Part shown: positions 59,178-64,000 of the stretch, piece by piece | How the letters are laid out: each line of letters begins with the position of its first letter | How positions within the stretch are numbered: position 1 is the stretch's first letter | Notes under the pieces: generated by a model | Told to the model about the DNA's origin: nothing | Databases searched by the model: none | Seen by the model: the letters and a program-made list of their open reading frames with translations, nothing else | Made by a program: the position numbers and the translations under genes | Source of the DNA: Asparagopsis taxiformis | Lineage: Eukaryota > Rhodophyta > Florideophyceae > Bonnemaisoniales > Bonnemaisoniaceae | NCBI GenBank assembly: GCA_030407315.1 | Contig: JALQPE010000106.1 | Span: 56,264 to 120,263 of the forward strand | Reading direction: 5' to 3' | DNA length: 64,000 bases

Positions 59178-60330
59178 AATTTAGTACTGTAAAAATATAA
59201 ATTAATGCCCTACTTGCCGGCAGTACACAGTGCACTGCCCGGAGGCAGTGGCCATGTGCTGCCGACGGCAGTAGAAGTACTGCCTGGATGTATGACGTGA
59301 GCGTGGTGGGAGGCAGTGATAGTTGCTGGATTTAGATTGCTTTCTGGCAGTGATTTGGGCTACATTGGCCTGTAAAATAAAGTAGTATATTTGTGCTGAC
59401 TTGGGCAAGCACGGGGAGGGAGTAAAATATGCTGTCCAGGAATATGGCCCATGGCAGTACTATTGGTGGCGTGGGATGCACCGTGTGGCAGTAGAAGCTA
59501 GTGTTTCGGCAGCGTGCTGTGCTGGCTGCAGGCCCTAATGACGGCAGCACATTTTTGCTATATTTAGGTAGTGCCCCGATGTACGAATGATGATTTGCCT
59601 GCAGGTCATGGCAGAGGCAGAGAAATGTACTGTATTCTATTATTGGACAAGCAGTAATTTCTGCTGCTGTGTGGTGCTGCTTTTTTTTGTACTTACAGGT
59701 AGTGACAAGTCTATGTTCTGGCAGTAGAGTAATGCAGTGGAATATGATGACAGCAGACATGCTTCGAGGCTGTGTATTCTACTGCCTGTGGAAGCGAGTG
59801 GGGACAGTAAATTATGATGTCTGACGAAATGTGTGAAAGCAATGAAGTGAGGTGTCTGATAGTCTCTGGAAAAAGCTGCCTGATAGTACTGCTTTATGAT
59901 ACGAAAAGTGCTACCGTACCGTGCTACTTGCCGTGGGTGGAAAGTGCTGCCGTGCTCTACTACTTGCGTATGTGTAAATCACTGCCACGCTGTACTGCTC
60001 CAGGATATGTGAATTGCTGCCCCACAGCACTACAAAAAGTAGTAGATTTTGATGTATTATAGAGCTGTCCAGATCAGCGTAAAGTACTGTCTGATAGTGA
60101 TATCCTCGGCAGGGCATAGGACAGTATCACTTACTGCCTGTGCCAGTGCAGTGTAATACCTGGGTGAGTGCTACCTGTGGCAGTACATTTCACTACCTGG
60201 AACTAGTGCTTGAGACAGTACAATTTACTGCCGGAAGTCTATACTGAAACAGTAAATTGTAGTGCCTGGCGGTACTGACTCGGACAGAACGGGAAAGTAG
60301 TAGAATATGATGCCTAGGGTAATACTTTCT
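59131..60330. repeat. Array of degenerate TACTGCC / GGCAGTA motifs
   Basis: Over about 1.2 kb, ACTGCC, TACTGCC, GGCAGTA, CAGTA and TACTG recur every 20-60 bases in both orientations. They often form short palindromes such as TTTACTGCCTGAGGCAGTAAA at about 59158. There is no fixed period, so it is not a simple satellite. No gene is seen in it. Confidence 0.7.
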
Positions 60331-60861
60331 AGTGCCTACAATTGATGTTCAGGACGATAGAATGAGGTGGAAATGCCATTCCAGCCGCATGTTCAGGCAT
60401 CTGGCTACGAAATGTCGGGCAGAATGGAGTATCTCTCTCGGTGGTCTTCATAGAAGTGTATTGGGATAACCAAGTGTGATCTAAAAGGATGTCAGAATTT
60501 TTATGTAGCAAGGACAACGATGCCTGAAGGATTGTTTCAGTTCTATCATTAGACTAGACTACTCATAAAATCGAACTATCGTATCTAAAATCTTAAGATT
60601 TTAGATATAGTAATTACTATCTCTACAACCAGGACTATTGTGCAAGCAAATCGAGTTCCTTGCTGTTTCAAAACTACATGTGATGTTCAGACAGGAGGGA
60701 AATAAACACCATTACAGATGATTTGCAACAGGTTAGCAATCGGATATAGAAAAGCATTGTAAAGGATGAGAAGATCATGAGTATGAATGGAATGAACAAA
60801 CTTACCATCATTGAACTATTTTTGCGTGCAACGGTATTGGTTGTAGGTTGGAATGACGAAA
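60331..60861. other. Intergenic region with a perfect 26-bp palindrome
   Basis: No gene seen. A perfect 26-bp palindrome centred on CTTAAG lies at 60582-60607 (TATCTAAAAT and its inverse), and the palindrome ATAGTAATTACTAT adjoins it at 60606-60619. Confidence 0.5.
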
Positions 60862-60969
60862 ACTGATCCTATTCTAGTCTATTGATTTGAACGGTTTCTG
60901 GCATATGTATTGCTTAAGCAATACATATTCCAGAAGCCATTCAAATCAATAGACTAGAATAGGATCAGT
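60862..60969. repeat. Long hairpin: 108-bp near-perfect inverted repeat
   Basis: The arms begin ACTGATCCTATTCTAGTC and end with the exact inverse; they run about 50 bp with only a few mismatches. The centre is GTATTGCTTAAGCAATAC, which differs only in its two middle bases from GTATTGCTCGAGCAATAC of the 45-49 kb palindromes if the inner CAATAC is taken on both sides. Confidence 0.85.
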
Positions 60970-62465
60970 GAAGAACGATACTCATGGTTAGTGCACTGTC
61001 TTCCATGCAAAACATGTGGAAAGAAATGAGAGAGGGGAAAGATACCTACTCGACAACGTACCAATCTTACCTGTCATCTTCATGATAACCGGATGATGAA
61101 ATGGTCCTATACGTCGCGCATCAACAGCCTTAAATAGACAGCTCATCCACTCATAATGACCTCGTAACTGGAAGGCAGATGATTTGGCAGACGATGATGT
61201 GGCAGATGATTTGGCAGCGGATGATCTGTCAAATTTTCTGGACGTGATAAATTAGCAGAAATAGAAATCATGCCCCTACGCAATGTCAATCCAACCTAAA
61301 AGTCTTGGTATTGATGTTTAGCTGCATACTGAAGGAGAAACATCGAATAAATGCTGTAAATTAGAGTAGTAGACAATCCGAAAGAGAATTGCAACGTGTT
61401 CTCATCTATATATAGTTTATTACCATAACAAGATTACTGATGAGGCCTATTATACCATGTACTGAAGCTAAATTGTAAATGATTCGTGTATTTCATTCAG
61501 AAAAGGAAGCAGGAATCGTTGGAGGCATTAAAGCTCGCTGAAGAACCCAACATAGGAATCAAGTCACCTGTTCCTTGAGTTAGGTAGGACACTAGTCAGT
61601 GTGAAGTTTTCGATAGATGTAACGGTAAGAAAATATAGGTACCATAAACTATTACAGTGGCCTGGTTAAAAAGAGACGGATACCATCTTATTAGTTGCCT
61701 ACTAGTTGACATTAATCCACAATTTGTGCAAGGTTCTCTCGAATCCACACAGGATAAGCAAAAATAGAGAATATTCCATGGAAAATGCCGTATTGTACAG
61801 TAGAACTAGTCACCATATTTTAGCGGAACGCCCATCCCCAACGTTTGGATGAGGCCCATCGAAAAAAATGTAAAAAATCATGGGCTGAGACCAGCACGGC
61901 GATTTGGTTTTACAGTAGGCAGGAACCAAGCAGAACTATGGTGTGGCCGTGAGGTGATGGCTGAACCATGTACGGAAGGACACGTAGGGATGGAAATGAA
62001 CCACGTCCATATATGAGTAGGACGGCGGGTTGACTAGAACGGGCCAAGTCACGCAGGCATGGACTGTTGGAATGGAACCAGTACTGTATATGGGTATAGT
62101 TAGATATGGGGTGCACCGTGACTGCGATATGTGGTGGAAGGTGCAGAGCGATTCGTAGAAATAAACTATAAATATAATGGGCACACCGTGACGGTCCGGT
62201 GTCTGAAACAGGCGTAAGCAGCACTCGCTGAATGGACGGTGACCAAAGTATGATATTGTATTCATTGGAATAATTCCAGAGTAGGTGACTTTTTGCTTAT
62301 GGGACGTGACCAAGCTGACTTGTGGAACTGTCAAACGATATCTGGAAGGGACCATTGACTGGGCATGTACGGCCAAGGCAAAGCGCGGTTAGTTTCCAAA
62401 CTACGTACTGTGTAAAGCCCGGATATATTCTATTATAACACCTGCTCGTGACACTGGTATTATTC
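60970..62465. other. Intergenic region, no gene seen
   Basis: Short frames only. A small tandem GGCAGATGATTTGGCAGA-like repeat lies at about 61171-61220. The minus-strand frames at 61910-62376 have no domain. Confidence 0.45.
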
Positions 62466-62632
62466 CACCGTGGAGCATTGTAATGGGTACGGTTCACTTC
62501 CACTGGATGTAGTGGTGGTACCGTCGGGTTGGCGTGGACCATGTTCACTGGGTAGAGTAGTTGTACCGTCGGGTGGGCGTGGACCATGTCCACTGGGTAG
62601 AGTGGTTGCACACGCCGGTGGGCGCTCTGGGT
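62466..62632. repeat. 48-bp minisatellite, about three units
   Basis: Units of about 48 bp share TACCGTCGGGTGGGCGTGGACCATG and CACTGGGTAGAGTGGTTG with small changes. Read on the minus strand they give a 16-residue repeat with PDGTTTLPS and HGPRPP, but the surrounding frame has no other coding sign. Confidence 0.75.
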
Positions 62633-63780
62633 AGAAACTGAAAGGTAGAACGGCGGGCACATCGCACTTTTGCGGAGAAACTGCAGGACGGATAGGTCTG
62701 ACTGAAACGATATCTAGGTAGAATGGGAATCGGCATGGGACGATGAATTAGACTAGGTTGCAGCCAGTAGCGGGTACGTTGACTTTACGATATTGTGTAG
62801 TGGATAGGGAATAGGTAAATGGCAGCTAACGCCAAAAGTTTAACGACATGAAGATCATCTGTACACTGCACTACGGAACTATGAACTATGCCACCATGGC
62901 AGATACTAAACGGCAAAACACTAGCTCTACATAAAGTAACTACAAATACATATAGGCATGAAAAGAGAGATGAGGGGAAGCCAGAAATTTCTGTTGGCAC
63001 CTGGAAGGAAAAGAATAGATGAATCAATGGTTTAGTGCTAGGAATGTAAACTTCATCAACGCTAGAAGCATGGTTAGAAGCGAGAGAACATACCGTTGAA
63101 TGTGGAGCCAGAGCTTGAGTAAGCGGATTGTAGAGAACCCAGAAACTTCTGCTGGCACAGAGATGGAAAGAAGTGGATGACACAGTGGTTAGTGCTGGAA
63201 ACGGTATGCCAAAAGCTCGATTAGAAGTGAGAAACGTAGTAATGACAGTAGCCCTGGAGAAAGACGAAACAAGAAAGTAGGAAAGGCAGAAAAGTATGTT
63301 AGCAGAAGAACAACGAAGAACCGCAGAAAAAAGAGAATGGGAGGAAGATAAAAAGACTAAATGAGCTGGAAAACCTTATCGTAGGATGGAGCGGCGGGGC
63401 ACAATCACATCCGTAAGGATGTGATTGCACTCCGCGCCCCATCCTGCGTAGGTGGTGTGCTCCGAGCGACAGGTGCTGGCGATGTTGCCCGGCGTGACGC
63501 AAGGCTTAAATACTGCTGCAGAGTGAGCCCAGAGGTCGCGTATTTCACTTGCGTAGTGAGAAAGCGCGCGCTTTTCTGTACTGACAATCAGAAACAAATC
63601 ATCGATGATCTATGAACACGTCATGGACTCGAGAGGGACTCGTCATGAATACGTAATAAATAGAACCACTAGGTAGTGTTCTTCTATTCATTACAGCTGG
63701 CGTGCAGCTGCACGCTTGTGAGCGGAAACGTGTATTGCAGGCTGAGGAGCCATGATGAAAAAGTGTAGAAAAAAATGACT
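62633..63780. other. Intergenic region with one imperfect hairpin
   Basis: No supported gene. An imperfect hairpin lies at about 63384-63447, with inner stem ATCACATCC-GTAA-GGATGTGAT and outer GGATGG...CCATCC. The rest is AT-rich. Confidence 0.5.
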
Positions 63781-63783
63781 AGT

Positions 63784-63847
63784 TACTGCAGTAAAAAGTG
63801 ATCTAGGAAGATGCATTTGGTAGATCAGTTTTTACTGCAGTAAAAGA
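63784..63847. repeat. Small foldback element (about 64 bp)
   Basis: Arms TTACTGCAGTAAAAAGTGATC and the inverse of TTACTGCAGTAAAAACTGATC (one mismatch) enclose an 18-bp loop. Each arm starts with the 12-bp palindrome TTACTGCAGTAA, the same nested design as the elements at 45-49 kb. Confidence 0.75.
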
Positions 63848-64000
63848 AACCTAATTTTACTTAATTTTTATTGGGTCGTTCCCGCCCTGAGGATGCTGGT
63901 TTTCATGCTTGAGGCAGTTCAAGGAAATGATAAGCTCTGGAAGAAGCATGAAAGGTATAGACGAGGAATTAGAGATGGTTACATAGAATAGAACATAGTG

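Noticed and set aside
62460..62660. Pro/Thr-rich repeat protein on the minus strand
   Set aside because: The protein repeat is just the 48-bp minisatellite read in one frame; no start context, domain or promoter supports it.

Overview
This is a nuclear eukaryotic window. The evidence is Pol III tRNA genes with an intron at 37/38, TATA boxes, Ty1/copia LTR retrotransposons primed by the anticodon half of initiator tRNA-Met, signal-peptide proteins, and long open frames with no clear need for introns. Compact near-intronless genes, secreted animal-type haem peroxidase, GRDP-like and kelch proteins, an NB-WD40-TIR protein and many copia elements best fit a multicellular red alga (Chondrus-like florideophyte). 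That taxonomic guess is inference only.

Region 1 (about 0-22 kb) holds ordinary host genes: an NB-ATPase/WD40/TIR receptor-like protein (-), a GRDP-like protein (+), a CHR-family chromate transporter (+), a secreted haem peroxidase (+), two identical intron-containing tRNA-Lys(CTT) genes tail to tail, an unknown membrane protein (-), a secreted HHIP/glucose-sorbosone-dehydrogenase-like propeller (-), a secreted Cys-rich kelch protein (-), tRNA-Gly(CCC) and a decayed Sel1-repeat gene. Five of these genes are broken by single-base shifts between frames that otherwise join cleanly. That points to systematic indels in the assembly or to regional decay.

Region 2 (about 23-40.7 kb) is retrotransposon-rich. 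Copia-1 (23058-27831) has 267-bp LTRs with no difference found by eye and an intact 1352-aa Gag-Pol. Copia-2 (32445-38423) has unequal LTRs and Gag-Pro/Pol in two frames. The 5' part of a third element survives at about 40.05-40.74 kb. Both complete elements are flanked by the same 5-bp duplication, GAAAC. Between them lie three copies of a 41-45 aa protein gene, each about 120 bp downstream of a TATA box; the two close copies differ only at synonymous sites in their last codons.

Region 3 (about 40.7-59.2 kb) is the most unusual part. A bacterial-type beta-class DNA methyltransferase (DPPY) fused to a SET domain is encoded on the minus strand. It lies head to head with two plus-strand paralogues that join a ParB/sulfiredoxin-like domain to a C-terminal Fe(II)/2-oxoglutarate-oxygenase-like domain. 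Next come two convergent orphan genes and a fragment of the methyltransferase gene's N-terminal region. A family of nested palindromes built on ATTGCTCGAGCAAT sits between the gene blocks. I read this as a mobile or formerly mobile cassette carrying candidate DNA and histone methylation writers together with candidate oxidative erasers that have a ParB-like module. Two in-frame stops and one frameshift suggest that this copy is decaying.

Region 4 (about 59-64 kb) has no convincing gene. It holds arrays of TACTGCC/GGCAGTA motifs, long perfect or near-perfect hairpins, a 48-bp minisatellite and a small foldback element.
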